64,000 bases of DNA. It comes from Streptomyces sp. NBS 14/10 (GTDB taxonomy: Bacteria; Actinomycetota; Actinomycetes; Streptomycetales; Streptomycetaceae). Location of the stretch: the NCBI RefSeq assembly GCF_002224125.1, contig NZ_NCSM01000058.1, forward strand, positions 1 through 64,000, given 5' to 3'. The notes below the pieces were generated by a model, which did no database searches, was not told where the DNA came from, and saw only the letters and a program-made list of their open reading frames with translations. Both the position numbers and the translations under genes were made by a program. Positions 44,665 to 53,860 of the stretch are shown here, piece after piece. How positions within the stretch are numbered: the first letter of the stretch is position 1; every line of letters starts with the position of its first letter.

Positions 44665-45684
44665 GTGCTGGAGATCCTCGGTGTCAGTTCCGCGGCCGAG
44701 AGCGTCTACCGAGCGATGTTGGGCCGGCCCGAACTCGGCATATCAGGCCTGGCCGGACAACTCGGCTGGAGTGAGGAGAAGGTCAGGGGCGCCCTGGACG
44801 AACTGGCCGGGCTCTCCTTGGTGCGCGAGTCCGACCAGCGGCCTGGCGGGCTCTTATTAATCAATCCCGAGATCAGTCTGGTGTCTCTGCTGGCGCGCCA
44901 GGAGGTCGAACTGACCCAGCGGCAGCAGGAGATCACCTCCGGTAAGCTCGCCATCAGTAAGATCGTCGCCGAATACGTCGACTCCGTCCAGAACAAGCGC
45001 CGGGTGGACGTCGAGGAGCTGAGCGGCATCGACATGGTCCGGGTCCGGCTCGAGGAGCTGGCCCATGACTGCACCTCCGAGATCATGGAATTCACCACCG
45101 GCGGGGGGCAGTCGGCCGAGTCCCGGCAGGCCAGCAGGCCGATCGACCAGGGGCTCCTGGAGCGCGGCGTGCGAATGCGCTGCGTCTACCTGGAGAGCGT
45201 GATCAACCACCCCCAGACCGTGTCCTATCTGGACTGGCTGACCGGCCTCGGCTGCCGGGTCCGGGTGGTCCCCTCGCTGCCGCTGCGCATGGTCATCTTC
45301 GACCGGCAGGCGGCCGTCGTGCCCAGCAACCCCGAGGACACCGCCGTCGGGGCGCTGCTGCTGCGCGGAACCGGGCTGGTCTCCGCCCTGTGTGCGCTGT
45401 TCGAGCACATCTGGGAGGAGGCGCCGCCGTTCGGCGCCACGCGCCGGCGCGACGAGGACACCGGGCTCACCAGCCAGGCCCGCGCCGTGCTGAGCCTGCT
45501 GGCCCAGGGCCACACCGACGAGGTGGTGGCCCGCAAGATGGGCATCTCCGTACGGACCGCCCGCCGGATCACCGCGGAACTGATGACCCAGCTCGGCGCC
45601 CGCAGCCGCTTCCAGGCCGGGGTGATCGCCGGCGAGCGGGGCTGGCTGCAGGGCAGCGCGGACGGGTCCTCCGAACCGGAGTGA
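44665..45684 (+). CDS. LuxR-type regulator with TrmB-like N-terminus; two TTA codons
   Basis: 339 residues. N-terminal winged-helix TrmB-like part (SAAESVYRAMLGRPELGISG, QLGWSEEKVRGALDEL), a central phospholipase-D-like/TrmB sensing domain (LLERGVRMRCVYLESV, RMVIFDRQAAVVP) and a C-terminal LuxR HTH (LTSQARAVLSLLAQGHTDEV, KMGISVRTARRITAEL). Such proteins activate Streptomyces antibiotic clusters. GTG 44665 has GAGGGAG 7 nt upstream. Codons 64-65 (44854-44859) are TTA-TTA, so expression should depend on bldA. The target is probably the divergent small gene and/or the biosynthetic operon. Confidence 0.9.
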   Translation: MLEILGVSSAAESVYRAMLGRPELGISGLAGQLGWSEEKVRGALDELAGLSLVRESDQRPGGLLLINPEISLVSLLARQEVELTQRQQEITSGKLAISKIVAEYVDSVQNKRRVDVEELSGIDMVRVRLEELAHDCTSEIMEFTTGGGQSAESRQASRPIDQGLLERGVRMRCVYLESVINHPQTVSYLDWLTGLGCRVRVVPSLPLRMVIFDRQAAVVPSNPEDTAVGALLLRGTGLVSALCALFEHIWEEAPPFGATRRRDEDTGLTSQARAVLSLLAQGHTDEVVARKMGISVRTARRITAELMTQLGARSRFQAGVIAGERGWLQGSADGSSEPE

Positions 45685-45704
45685 CCGGCGGGCGGCCGTC
45701 ATGG

Positions 45705-46553
45705 TCAGCGCACGGCGGCCGTGCGGAAGGTCCGCAGGGCCACCGGGATCAGTACGGCGATCAGCGCACCCACCGTGATGGCCGAGACCAGCACCGGATG
45801 CTCCATCGGCAGGCTCCCGCCCGAAGAGGCGGGGGCGTTGCCCCACAGCACCCGGCAGGCCTCGGACACCGTGCTGACCGGGTTCCACTCCACCACCGTG
45901 CGCAGCCAGCCGGGCAGCCCGGACAGCGGCATGAAGGAGTTGGACATGAACGAGAGGATGACCAGGGCCAGGGCCGAGATGCCGTTGATGGCCTCCATGT
46001 TGCGCAGCACCATTCCCAGCAGCGCGCCCAGCCACAGCATCGCGTACGCGAAGGCGAGCAGCAGCGCGAAGCCGCCCAGGATGGGCAGCGGCCCCGCATC
46101 GGTGCGCCAGCCGACCAGCAGGCCGATTCCGCCCACCGCGACCATGCTGACCGCCACCGGGACGAGATCCGCCGCGGTGTGGCTGACCAGCACCGATGAC
46201 CGGGCCATCGGCAGCGAACGGAACCGGTCGATCAGCCCCTTGCCCATGTCCGAGGCCACCCCCAGCGCGGTGATGCCGATGCAGGTGAGCCCGATCTGGG
46301 CGAAGACCCCGGCCATGACGTAGTCGTGGTACTCGACCCCGCCGCTGTTCTTGATCGTGATGACGCTGGCGAACAGATAGCCCAGGATCACCACCATGGC
46401 CACCGGCGTCAGGGCCACCGCGATCAGCTTCTCGGGTGTTCTGCGCAGATGCCGCAGATGGCGCCCGGTCAGGGCCAGCACATCTCCGACAGCCGCGAAT
46501 CTGCCCCCGGCCGTCCCCGCACCCAGCTCGGCCGGTCCCGTCACGCCGCTCAT
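45705..46553 (-). CDS. ABC-2 type transporter permease (DrrB-like)
   Basis: 282 residues with six hydrophobic segments and the ABC-2 layout of drug-export permeases (LALTGRHLRHLRRTPEKLIA at the N-terminus, then IGLTCIGITALGVASDMGKG, and FMPLSGLPGWLRTVVEWNPV before the last helix). Pairs with the ATPase whose stop overlaps its ATG by 4 nt. Probably exports the cluster product or gives self-resistance. It converges on the LuxR-type gene with a 20-bp gap. Confidence 0.92.
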   Translation of the reverse strand: MSGVTGPAELGAGTAGGRFAAVGDVLALTGRHLRHLRRTPEKLIAVALTPVAMVVILGYLFASVITIKNSGGVEYHDYVMAGVFAQIGLTCIGITALGVASDMGKGLIDRFRSLPMARSSVLVSHTAADLVPVAVSMVAVGGIGLLVGWRTDAGPLPILGGFALLLAFAYAMLWLGALLGMVLRNMEAINGISALALVILSFMSNSFMPLSGLPGWLRTVVEWNPVSTVSEACRVLWGNAPASSGGSLPMEHPVLVSAITVGALIAVLIPVALRTFRTAAVR

Positions 46554-47542
46554 GACCCGTCCTCCGCCGTGGTTGTGGGGCTCTCACCAGACTTGTTCGG
46601 ATCCGGCTTGCTCTCCCCGGTGAGATGGAAGAACACGTCGTCGAGCGAGGGGCGGCGCAGCGCGAAGTCCACGACATCGGCCCCGCAGCCCTCCAGCGCG
46701 GCCGCGGCGGCCGCGATGGAGCCCATCCTGTCCGCCAGTTGGACGGAAATCCGGTTGCTCGTCTCGTCCACGCTGGGGCTGGCGCCGGCCACCGGACCCA
46801 GTGCGGACAGCGCCGCGGGCAGGTCCTCGGCGGTGGCCACGGCCACCTCGAGCCACTCCCCGCCGACCTTCTGCTTGAGCTCGTCCGGAGTGCCCTCGGC
46901 CAGGGTGCGGCCGGCGGCGAAGACCATGATCCGGTCGGCCAGGAAGTCCGCCTCCTCCAGATACTGCGTGGTCAGCAGCATGGTCACGCCCTGGGCGACC
47001 TGCTCCCGCACCATCTTCCACAGCACCATCCGGCTGGCCGGGTCGAGCCCGGTCGTCGGCTCGTCGAGGAACAGCACGGTCGGCGAGGCGATCAGACAGG
47101 CCGCCAGGTCCAGCCGGCGCCGCATCCCGCCCGAGTAGGTGCGCACCGGACGGTCGGCCGCGCCGGTGAGCTCGAACGCCGTCAGCAACTCCTCGGCCCG
47201 CTGCCGCGCCCGTCTGCGGCCGAGCCGCAGCAGGGTGCCCAGCAGGACCAGGTTCTCCCGGCCGGTCAGCAGCTCGTCGACCGCGGCGTACTGGCCCGCC
47301 AGGCCGATCCTCCGGCGCACCTCGCGCTGTTCGCGTACGACGTCGAAGCCCGCGACCCGGGCGCTGCCGGAGTCCGGTTCCAGCAGCGTGGCCAGCATGC
47401 GGATGGTGGTGGTCTTGCCCGCGCCGTTGTGCCCGAGCAGTCCGAGTACGGTTCCGGACCGCACTTCGAGATCAACTCCGGCGAGCGCCTGGTGATTTCC
47501 ATAGCGCTTTCCAAGATTCTCTGCCGCGATGGCGATATCCAC
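46550..47542 (-). CDS. ABC transporter ATP-binding protein (DrrA-like)
   Basis: 330 residues: Walker A GHNGAGKTT, Q loop, signature YSGGMRRR, Walker B VLFLDEPTTGLD, and the long C-terminal DrrA-type tail (ADRIMVFAAGRTLAEGTPDEL followed by a domain with FHLTGES). GTG 47542 has GAGAGGGGG 4-5 nt upstream; the frame extends 35 codons further without need. Drives the DrrB-like permease. Divergent from the MMPL transporter with a 268-bp promoter region that contains no gene. Confidence 0.93.
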   Translation of the reverse strand: MDIAIAAENLGKRYGNHQALAGVDLEVRSGTVLGLLGHNGAGKTTTIRMLATLLEPDSGSARVAGFDVVREQREVRRRIGLAGQYAAVDELLTGRENLVLLGTLLRLGRRRARQRAEELLTAFELTGAADRPVRTYSGGMRRRLDLAACLIASPTVLFLDEPTTGLDPASRMVLWKMVREQVAQGVTMLLTTQYLEEADFLADRIMVFAAGRTLAEGTPDELKQKVGGEWLEVAVATAEDLPAALSALGPVAGASPSVDETSNRISVQLADRMGSIAAAAAALEGCGADVVDFALRRPSLDDVFFHLTGESKPDPNKSGESPTTTAEDGS

Positions 47543-47810
47543 GAATCCCCCTCTCCCAGCTTTCCCTTTCGATGGAAATCCGAATTCCCTTCGAAACATG
47601 GGAGTTCGGGTATCAAGCTGCTGGGAAATGTAGCAGCGGAATCGCATGCCTGGTGCCCGGTATGTCCGGATCGTGGTGGCAGTACTCTGCAGGCGCAGCT
47701 TGCTGCAAGCTCCACGGGCTCCATAGCCCCTGCGCAGCGCCTAGCGTTTTGGTTAATCCCCCACGGCCTCCGCGGCTACGGGGCAAACGCCGCTGACCGC
47801 AGGAGAGGTA

Positions 47811-50051
47811 ATGGCACGTCATCGAAATTTCGCCGCCGCGCTCGGTGACTGGAGCGCCCGCCATCGAAAGACGGCCGTCTTCGGCTGGCTGATCCTGGTC
47901 GTCCTGGTCACCGTCGTGGGCGGCGCCGCAGGACAGAAGACCTTGACCAACGCCGACTACGGGACGGGGGACTCCGGCCGGGCCGAGCGTATCCTCCAGG
48001 ACGCCGACCTGGCACCGCCCGCCGCGGAACTGGTCCTGGTCCACAGCGACAAACTCACCGCCGGCGACGCCGAGTTCCAGGGCGCCGTCACCGCCACGGT
48101 GAAGGCGCTCAAGGAAACCGGGCTGGTCAAGAACCTGCACGACCCGAACACCACACATGTGGTCTCGCAGGACAAGCACTCGGCCCTCATCCAGTACGAC
48201 GTCAAGGGCGACCCGGACACTGCGGCCGACCGCATCCAGCCGGTCATCGACGCCGTCGAGAAGACCGACAAGGCCCATGAAGCGGTGACGCTCGGCCAGT
48301 ACGGCGCCGCCACCGGCCTCAAGGGCATCAACGACAGCCTCGGCGAGGACTTCGCACGGGCCGAGATGACCGCGCTCCCGGTCGCCCTCGGCATCCTGCT
48401 GGTCGTCTTCGGCGCCTTCGTGGCCGCCGTACTGCCGGTGCTGCTCGCCGCCACCGCCTGTGTCGGCGCCATGGGCCTGCTGGCCCTGACCAGCCAGGTG
48501 GTGCCGGTCGACGGCATGACCAGCTCCGTGATGTTCCTCATGGGCCTGGCCGTCGGGGTTGATTACTGCTTGTTCTATCTGCGCCGGGAGCGGGAGGAGC
48601 GGGCCGCCGGGCGGGACAAGGAAGCCGCCCTGCACATCGCCGCCGCCACCTCCGGACACTCGGTGCTGATCTCCGGCATCACCGTGGTGGTCGCCATGGC
48701 CGGGATGTTCCTGTCCGGGCTGACCGTGTTCAAGGGCTTCGCCTTCGCCACCATCGAGGTCGTCCTGATCGCGGTCATCGGCTCCATGACCGTACTGCCC
48801 GCCATGATGGCCATGCTCGGCGACCGGGTGGAGAAGGGCCGTATCCCCTTCATCGCCCGCCGCCGTCAGGCCCGCGCCGCGGCCGCCGCGGCCGTCGGCG
48901 GCCGTCGCACCAACGCCCTGCTGCGCGGGGTGCTCGCCCGGCCCGGTGTCTTCGCCGTCCTGGGCGCCGCACTGCTGCTCGCCCTGGCCGCGCCGGCCCT
49001 GGGCATGAAGACCGAGAAGCTGGGCACCGACAAGCTGCTGCCCGCCGACAACCCGATGGTGTCCATCTCGACCCAGATCGGAAAGGAGTTCCCTGGCGCC
49101 CCGGCCCCGGCCGGAGTGGTGATCAAGTCCAACGACATCGACTCCCCGCAGGTCACCCAGGCCATCGCCGACTTCAAGAAGGCGGCGCTCGCCTCCGGGC
49201 AGACCGGTAAGCAGATCGACGTCACGGTGCACGCCAAGCAGAACATCGCCGAGATCAGCGTCCCGCTGATCGGCAACGGCACCGACGCCACCTCCAAGAA
49301 GGCCCTCAAGGAACTGCGCGACACCCTGATCCCCGACACCCTCGGCAAGGTCTCGGACACCACCACGCTCGTCCGCGGTGACCTGGCCTTCTCCGAGGAC
49401 TACAACGACCAGCTCAAGAGCAGCATCGTCCCGGTCTTCGCCTTCGTGATGGGCGTGACCTTCCTGCTGATGCTGGTGTCCTTCCGGTCCCCGGTCATCG
49501 CGCTGACCTCGATCGTCCTCAACCTGCTGTCGGTGGGCGCCGCGTACGGCGTGATGACTGCCGTCTTCCAGCACGGCTGGGGCGCCTCCCTGGTCGGCAC
49601 CGAGGCGCCGGGCGCCCTGGAGTCCTGGATGCCGCTGTTCGTGTTCGTGGTGCTCTTCGGACTCTCGATGGACTACCACGTGTTCGTGGTCTCCCGCATC
49701 CGTGAGGCCTACGACCGCGGCGCCACCACCCGGGACGCCATCGCCCACGGCATCCGCACCACCGCCGGGGTGGTCACCAGCGCCGGCCTGATCATGGTCG
49801 CCGTGTTCGCGGTCTTCGGCACCCTGGCCATGCAGGACTTCAAGCAGCTGGGCGTGGGCCTGGCGGTGGCCGTCCTGCTCGACGCCACGGTCGTCCGGGC
49901 GATCCTGCTGCCCTCCGTGATGGCCCTGCTGGGCCGGGCGAACTGGGCCGCACCCGGCTTCCTCCGCAAGTCCCGCCCCGCCGAGGCCGGCTACAGCGGC
50001 CCCAGCCACGTGGCGGCGCGCGACACCCAGGGCGTGCCGGTCACGTACTGA
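47811..50051 (+). CDS. MMPL/RND-family exporter
   Basis: 746 residues, 11-12 membrane segments in two halves, each with a large periplasm-side loop. The MMPL signatures GLAVGVDYCLFYLRREREER and, in the second half, LFGLSMDYHVFVVSRIREAY carry the conserved Gly-Asp-Tyr proton-relay residues. Relatives export lipids, siderophores or lipopeptides by proton motive force. Good ribosome-binding site (GGAGAGG). As it is followed by sbnB and lies in the cluster, export of the acyl-peptide is the simplest role. Confidence 0.93.
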   Translation: MARHRNFAAALGDWSARHRKTAVFGWLILVVLVTVVGGAAGQKTLTNADYGTGDSGRAERILQDADLAPPAAELVLVHSDKLTAGDAEFQGAVTATVKALKETGLVKNLHDPNTTHVVSQDKHSALIQYDVKGDPDTAADRIQPVIDAVEKTDKAHEAVTLGQYGAATGLKGINDSLGEDFARAEMTALPVALGILLVVFGAFVAAVLPVLLAATACVGAMGLLALTSQVVPVDGMTSSVMFLMGLAVGVDYCLFYLRREREERAAGRDKEAALHIAAATSGHSVLISGITVVVAMAGMFLSGLTVFKGFAFATIEVVLIAVIGSMTVLPAMMAMLGDRVEKGRIPFIARRRQARAAAAAAVGGRRTNALLRGVLARPGVFAVLGAALLLALAAPALGMKTEKLGTDKLLPADNPMVSISTQIGKEFPGAPAPAGVVIKSNDIDSPQVTQAIADFKKAALASGQTGKQIDVTVHAKQNIAEISVPLIGNGTDATSKKALKELRDTLIPDTLGKVSDTTTLVRGDLAFSEDYNDQLKSSIVPVFAFVMGVTFLLMLVSFRSPVIALTSIVLNLLSVGAAYGVMTAVFQHGWGASLVGTEAPGALESWMPLFVFVVLFGLSMDYHVFVVSRIREAYDRGATTRDAIAHGIRTTAGVVTSAGLIMVAVFAVFGTLAMQDFKQLGVGLAVAVLLDATVVRAILLPSVMALLGRANWAAPGFLRKSRPAEAGYSGPSHVAARDTQGVPVTY

Positions 50052-50125
50052 ACGACACTGCTGGGTGAAAGTGACATCGACACATTCGCCACGAGCAAAC
50101 GTACAGAGGTACAGAGGTAACGACA

Positions 50126-50160
50126 GCGGGCGGGGCCGGCGACAAGCCGGCCCCGCCCGC
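50126..50160. terminator. Hairpin between MMPL and sbnB
   Basis: Perfect 15-bp stem (50126-50140 / 50146-50160) with 5-nt loop GACAA. No T run follows on the + strand. It could be a terminator for the MMPL gene or an attenuator before sbnB. Confidence 0.7.
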
Positions 50161-50181
50161 CCAACGACCGGAAGGAAACTC

Positions 50182-51189
50182 GTGTTCGAGTTCAGCGTGA
50201 TCGGCGGCAAAACGGCCCGCGACATCATCGGCCGCAGCCGCCGGGAGATCGTACGGGAGGTGAAGGAAACCTATCTGACCCATGGCGACGGAGACTCCGT
50301 CAACCCGGACAGCTACTTCCTGCGCTTCCCCGAGAAACCGGACAGCCGGATCATCGCGCTCCCGGCCTACCTGGGCGGCAAGCACGACGTCGCCGGGATC
50401 AAGTGGATCGGCAGCTTCCCCGGCAACATCAAGAACGGCATCCCGCGCGCCTCCGCCGCCCTGCTGCTCAACGACTACGCCACCGGCTACCCCTTCGCCC
50501 TCCTGGAAGCCTCCCAGATCAGCGCGGCCCGCACCGCGGCCTCCGCCGTCCTCGCCGCCGAACAGCTGACCGGCGGCCGCACCGCCCGCCGGCTGGCCGT
50601 GGTCGGCGCCGGCATCATCGCCCGCAACATCCTGGAGTTCTTCGCCGCCCAGGAGTGGGACATCGAAACCGTGGTCGTCCACGACCAGCACCCCGAATAC
50701 GGCCAGGCCCTCGCCGGCTACGCCACCGACTCCCTCAACTACCGCGCCGAGACCACCGACGACCTGCGCACCGCCCTTGAGGTGGCCGACGTCATCGTCT
50801 TCGCCACCACCGCCGGCGAGCCCTACGTCCTTGACCCGCGCGCCTTCGCCCCCGGCCAGGTCGTCCTCAACATCTCGCTGCGCGACATCGGCCCCGAGAT
50901 CATCCACGACTCGTACAACATCGTCGACGACATCGACCACTGCCTCAAGGCCAACACCTCCCCGCACCTGGCCGAGCAGAAGTACGGCAACCGCGACTTC
51001 GTCACCGGCACCCTCGCCCAGCACATCCGCGGCGAGGTCACCACGGGCCCGGACAAGCCCGTCATCTTCTCCCCCTTCGGCCTCGGCGTCCTCGACCTCG
51101 CGGTCGGGGCGCATATCTACCGCGTCGCCACGGAGGCGGGGGAGGCCACCGCGATCGACGACTTCTTCGGCGAGACCACCCGCTGGTAG
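50182..51189 (+). CDS. sbnB: SbnB-like 2,3-diaminopropionate synthase (ornithine cyclodeaminase fold)
   Basis: 335 residues. NAD site VVGAGIIARNI and the ornithine-cyclodeaminase/mu-crystallin fold (IGSFPGNIKNGIPRASAALL, ASQISAARTAASAVLA, FSPFGLGVLDLAVG). SbnB homologues oxidise the SbnA product to Dap, 2-oxoglutarate and NADH. GTG 50182 has GGAAGGAAA close upstream. It is separated from sbnA by 6.5 kb and lies on the other strand, unlike the usual side-by-side arrangement. Together they make Dap a predicted building block. Confidence 0.9.
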   Translation: MFEFSVIGGKTARDIIGRSRREIVREVKETYLTHGDGDSVNPDSYFLRFPEKPDSRIIALPAYLGGKHDVAGIKWIGSFPGNIKNGIPRASAALLLNDYATGYPFALLEASQISAARTAASAVLAAEQLTGGRTARRLAVVGAGIIARNILEFFAAQEWDIETVVVHDQHPEYGQALAGYATDSLNYRAETTDDLRTALEVADVIVFATTAGEPYVLDPRAFAPGQVVLNISLRDIGPEIIHDSYNIVDDIDHCLKANTSPHLAEQKYGNRDFVTGTLAQHIRGEVTTGPDKPVIFSPFGLGVLDLAVGAHIYRVATEAGEATAIDDFFGETTRW

Positions 51190-51232
51190 CCGCCTTGGCC
51201 ACCGTTTTCAGCCCCGGCCACCGGCCGCCCCG

Positions 51233-51928
51233 TCAGCTCACCGCGACCCAGGAGTAGCGGTGCTCGGGGCGGCCGGTGTCGCCGTATTTGAGGGTGAGAC
51301 TGATCCGGCCCGCGTGTTCCAGATACTTGAGATAGCGCTGGGCGGTGGAGCGGCTGATCCCGGTGCGCTCGGCGACCTCATGCGCGGACAGCGGGTGGTC
51401 GGCCTGGTCCAGGGCGCGGCGGATGAGATCGACGGTCGGCGCGGAGTGGCCCTTGGGAAGCGCCGAGCGGGCCGTCGCGTCGGCGGTCCGGAACGCGCCG
51501 AAGATACGGTCCACCCGCTCCTGGCCCGTCTCACCGCGCCCGCCGACCCCCTCCAGCGTATGACGCAGCGTCATATAGCCGTCGAGTTTGGCCCGCAGCC
51601 CCGCGAAGTTGAACGGCTTGACCAGGTACTGCAGCGCGCCGTACCGCATGGCGGCCTGGACGGTGGCGACATCGCAGGCCGCCGTCACCATGATCACATC
51701 CGCGTGGTGGCCGAGCTGCCGCATCCGGCGTACGAGGGTCAGCCCGGTCTCGTCGGGGAGGTAGTGGTCGAGCAGGACGAGGTCGACGTGGATGCGCTCC
51801 AGCGTGGCCAGGGCCTGCGCGGCCGTATGGGCGCGGGCGGCGACCCGGAAGCCGGGCACCTGGGCCACATACGCGGAGTTGATCTCGGCGACGTGGAAGT
51901 CGTCGTCCACGACGAGGACGTCGATCAT
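51233..51928 (-). CDS. Response regulator, CitB/DcuR family
   Basis: 231 residues: receiver domain (VLVVDDDFHVAEIN, phospho-Asp in LVLLDHYLP, Lys in YLVKPFN) and a C-terminal HTH (LSAHEVAERTGISRSTAQRYL). In the family it responds to external di- or tricarboxylates. It overlaps the kinase stop by 4 nt. The ABC transporter upstream of the kinase is divergent and is a likely target. This pair ends the cluster on the right. Confidence 0.92.
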   Translation of the reverse strand: MIDVLVVDDDFHVAEINSAYVAQVPGFRVAARAHTAAQALATLERIHVDLVLLDHYLPDETGLTLVRRMRQLGHHADVIMVTAACDVATVQAAMRYGALQYLVKPFNFAGLRAKLDGYMTLRHTLEGVGGRGETGQERVDRIFGAFRTADATARSALPKGHSAPTVDLIRRALDQADHPLSAHEVAERTGISRSTAQRYLKYLEHAGRISLTLKYGDTGRPEHRYSWVAVS

Positions 51929-53634
51929 CGTGACTCTCCCGCTGCGGTGAGCTGCTGGATGGGGACGTTGGCTGCGCGGATGTCGTCGGCGAGGGCGGGG
52001 CCCGGAGCCGGACCCTGAACCGGGTCTGGGGCTCCGTCCGGATCGAGCGCTTCGGGGAGGATGACGGTGAACACCGCGCCCCCGCCCGCCCGGGCGGTGA
52101 CCCGGGCCATCCCGCCGTACCGCTCGGCGAGCCGCCGTACCAGGGCCAGTCCGATGCCTCGCCCGCGCGGGGTCGGCACAGTGGTGTCCTGTTTGGTGGA
52201 CCAGCCCTCGGTGAAGATCTGTTCGCGCATCTCGGGCGGCACCCCCGGCCCGTTGTCGCTGACCCGCAGTACGGCGGTGGTGCCCTCGGCGCGCAGCTCG
52301 ACCTCGATGAACGGGTCGGGGCGGGGCTGCGAGGCCACGGCGTCCAGCGCGTTGTCGATCAGATTGCCGAGCACGGTCACCAGGTCGCGCGGGTCGACCA
52401 CCCGCTCGGACAGCAGCGACTGCGGCGAGACGCGCAGGGACACCCCGCGCTCCGCCACGATGGCGGCCTTCCCGACGAGCAGCGCCGAGAGCAGCGGATC
52501 GCGCACCCGCTCGGAGATCTGCTCGGCGGAGGCCCGGTGGGTGTCGGTGAGGCCGGCGATGAATTCCGCCGCCCGCTGGTGGAGCCCCAGTTCGAGCAGT
52601 CCGAGCAGGGTGTGCAGCCGGTTGGCGTGTTCATGGCCCTGGGCGCGCAGCGCGTCCAGCAGCCCGCGGGTGGAGTCCAGCTCCCGGCCCAGCAGCTCCA
52701 GTTCGGTACGGTCGCGCAGCGTGGCCACCGCACCGCCGTCCTTGGTCGGCATGCGATTGGCCACCAGGACCCGGCCACCGCTGACGGTCAGCAGATCGGC
52801 CCCGTCCGCCCGCCCCGCCAGCACCTCCGTGGTACGGCCCGGGGGCAGCGCCTCCTCCAGCGTGTGGCCGGTGGCGTCCGCGCCGACGCCGAGCAGCCGC
52901 CGCGCCTCGTCGTTGATCAGCCGGATCCGGCCCTCCCGGTCGAAGGCGACGACGCCCTCGCGGATGCCGTGCAGCATCGCCTCGCGCTCATCGAGCAACG
53001 CCGAGATATCGGCGAACGCGACCCCGTGCGTACGGCGGTGCAGACTGCGCGAGACACCGATCGCGGCCAGCACGCCGACGGCGAGCGCAAGCCCTGCGTA
53101 CAGCAGCAGCCGGGGCAGCGTGGCGAGCAGCTGGTCGCGGACGCTGCCGTAGCCGATACCGACCGAGACCGCGCCGACGATCTTCCCGTCGGCGGTGCGC
53201 AGCGGCACCTTGGCGCGGGCCGAGCGGCCCAGGGTGCCGACGTCGATCTGCATGACCTCCTGCCCGGAGAGCGCCGCCTCCGGATCGGTCGAGACATGTT
53301 CGCCGATACGCCCGGTGTTGGTGTGCGACCAGCGCACCCCGCGCCGGTCCAGCACCACGACGTACAGCGCCCCGGTCGCCCGGCGGATCCGCTCGGCCGT
53401 CTGCTGCACCGGCCCGCGCACGCTGGGCTCGGTGGTCAGCAGATCGTGGGCGAGGCCGGGGTCGGCGGCGGTGGCCTGGGCGATGGAGAGCGCCTTGTGC
53501 ATCGCCTGGTCGTCGATCTCGGAGCTGAGCGGGGCGAGAAAGAGCCCGGTGGCGAGCACCATCACCCCGGCGGTGAGGGTCAGCTGTACGGCCAGCACCT
53601 GGCCGGAGACGCGTCTGGGCCAACGGATCCGCAT
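51925..53634 (-). CDS. Sensor histidine kinase, CitA/DcuS family
   Basis: 569 residues. TM1 (about 12-34), an extracellular CitA-type PAS sensing domain (LYVVVLDRRGVRWSHTN), TM2 (about 172-195), cytoplasmic PAS (GIREGVVAFDREGRIRLIND), phospho-acceptor helix with QGHEHANRLHTLLGLLELG and an ATPase domain (NLIDNALDAV, DNGPGVP, GRGIGLALVRRL). The ligand is probably a small acid. ATG 53634 has GGGGGTG 8 nt upstream. The frame is open to 54165, but that is antisense to the ABC ATPase. Confidence 0.92.
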   Translation of the reverse strand: MRIRWPRRVSGQVLAVQLTLTAGVMVLATGLFLAPLSSEIDDQAMHKALSIAQATAADPGLAHDLLTTEPSVRGPVQQTAERIRRATGALYVVVLDRRGVRWSHTNTGRIGEHVSTDPEAALSGQEVMQIDVGTLGRSARAKVPLRTADGKIVGAVSVGIGYGSVRDQLLATLPRLLLYAGLALAVGVLAAIGVSRSLHRRTHGVAFADISALLDEREAMLHGIREGVVAFDREGRIRLINDEARRLLGVGADATGHTLEEALPPGRTTEVLAGRADGADLLTVSGGRVLVANRMPTKDGGAVATLRDRTELELLGRELDSTRGLLDALRAQGHEHANRLHTLLGLLELGLHQRAAEFIAGLTDTHRASAEQISERVRDPLLSALLVGKAAIVAERGVSLRVSPQSLLSERVVDPRDLVTVLGNLIDNALDAVASQPRPDPFIEVELRAEGTTAVLRVSDNGPGVPPEMREQIFTEGWSTKQDTTVPTPRGRGIGLALVRRLAERYGGMARVTARAGGGAVFTVILPEALDPDGAPDPVQGPAPGPALADDIRAANVPIQQLTAAGESR

Positions 53635-53787
53635 CTCGGTCACCCCCGTCTCCAGGCCCTCCGCGTATGCGGTAGGAGCTATTCCGTTTACGTCGCTGCA
53701 ATCGCACGGTAAGGGCGCTCTGCGCTGGTTGCACAGGGTCCGTAGCGGATTCGTTGCCGTAGCGCGAGCTAAACGAGCAGAACGGGG

Positions 53788-53819
53788 CTTGTGCGCACAA
53801 GAGCGCGTTGTGCCCATAA
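53788..53819. promoter_or_regulatory. Two palindromic sites upstream of the ABC transporter
   Basis: TTGTGCGCACAA (53789-53800, a perfect palindrome extended to 14 bp) and TTGTGCCCATAA (53808-53819), centred 19 bp apart and about 45-70 bp before the ATPase start. Likely binding sites for the divergent response regulator. Confidence 0.5.
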
Positions 53820-53860
53820 GGCTGCCGGTGTGGCCCGCGCCACTCCTAGCCTCCTCGGCC

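Noticed and set aside
47613..50228. 871-residue minus-strand open frame opposite the MMPL exporter
   Set aside because: Asp/Gly/His/Gln-rich shadow with no known motif; the + strand reads a complete MMPL transporter.
50777..52018. 413-residue + strand frame across sbnB and the response regulator
   Set aside because: Ser/Pro/Thr-rich out-of-frame reading of sbnB followed by antisense of the regulator; no independent support.
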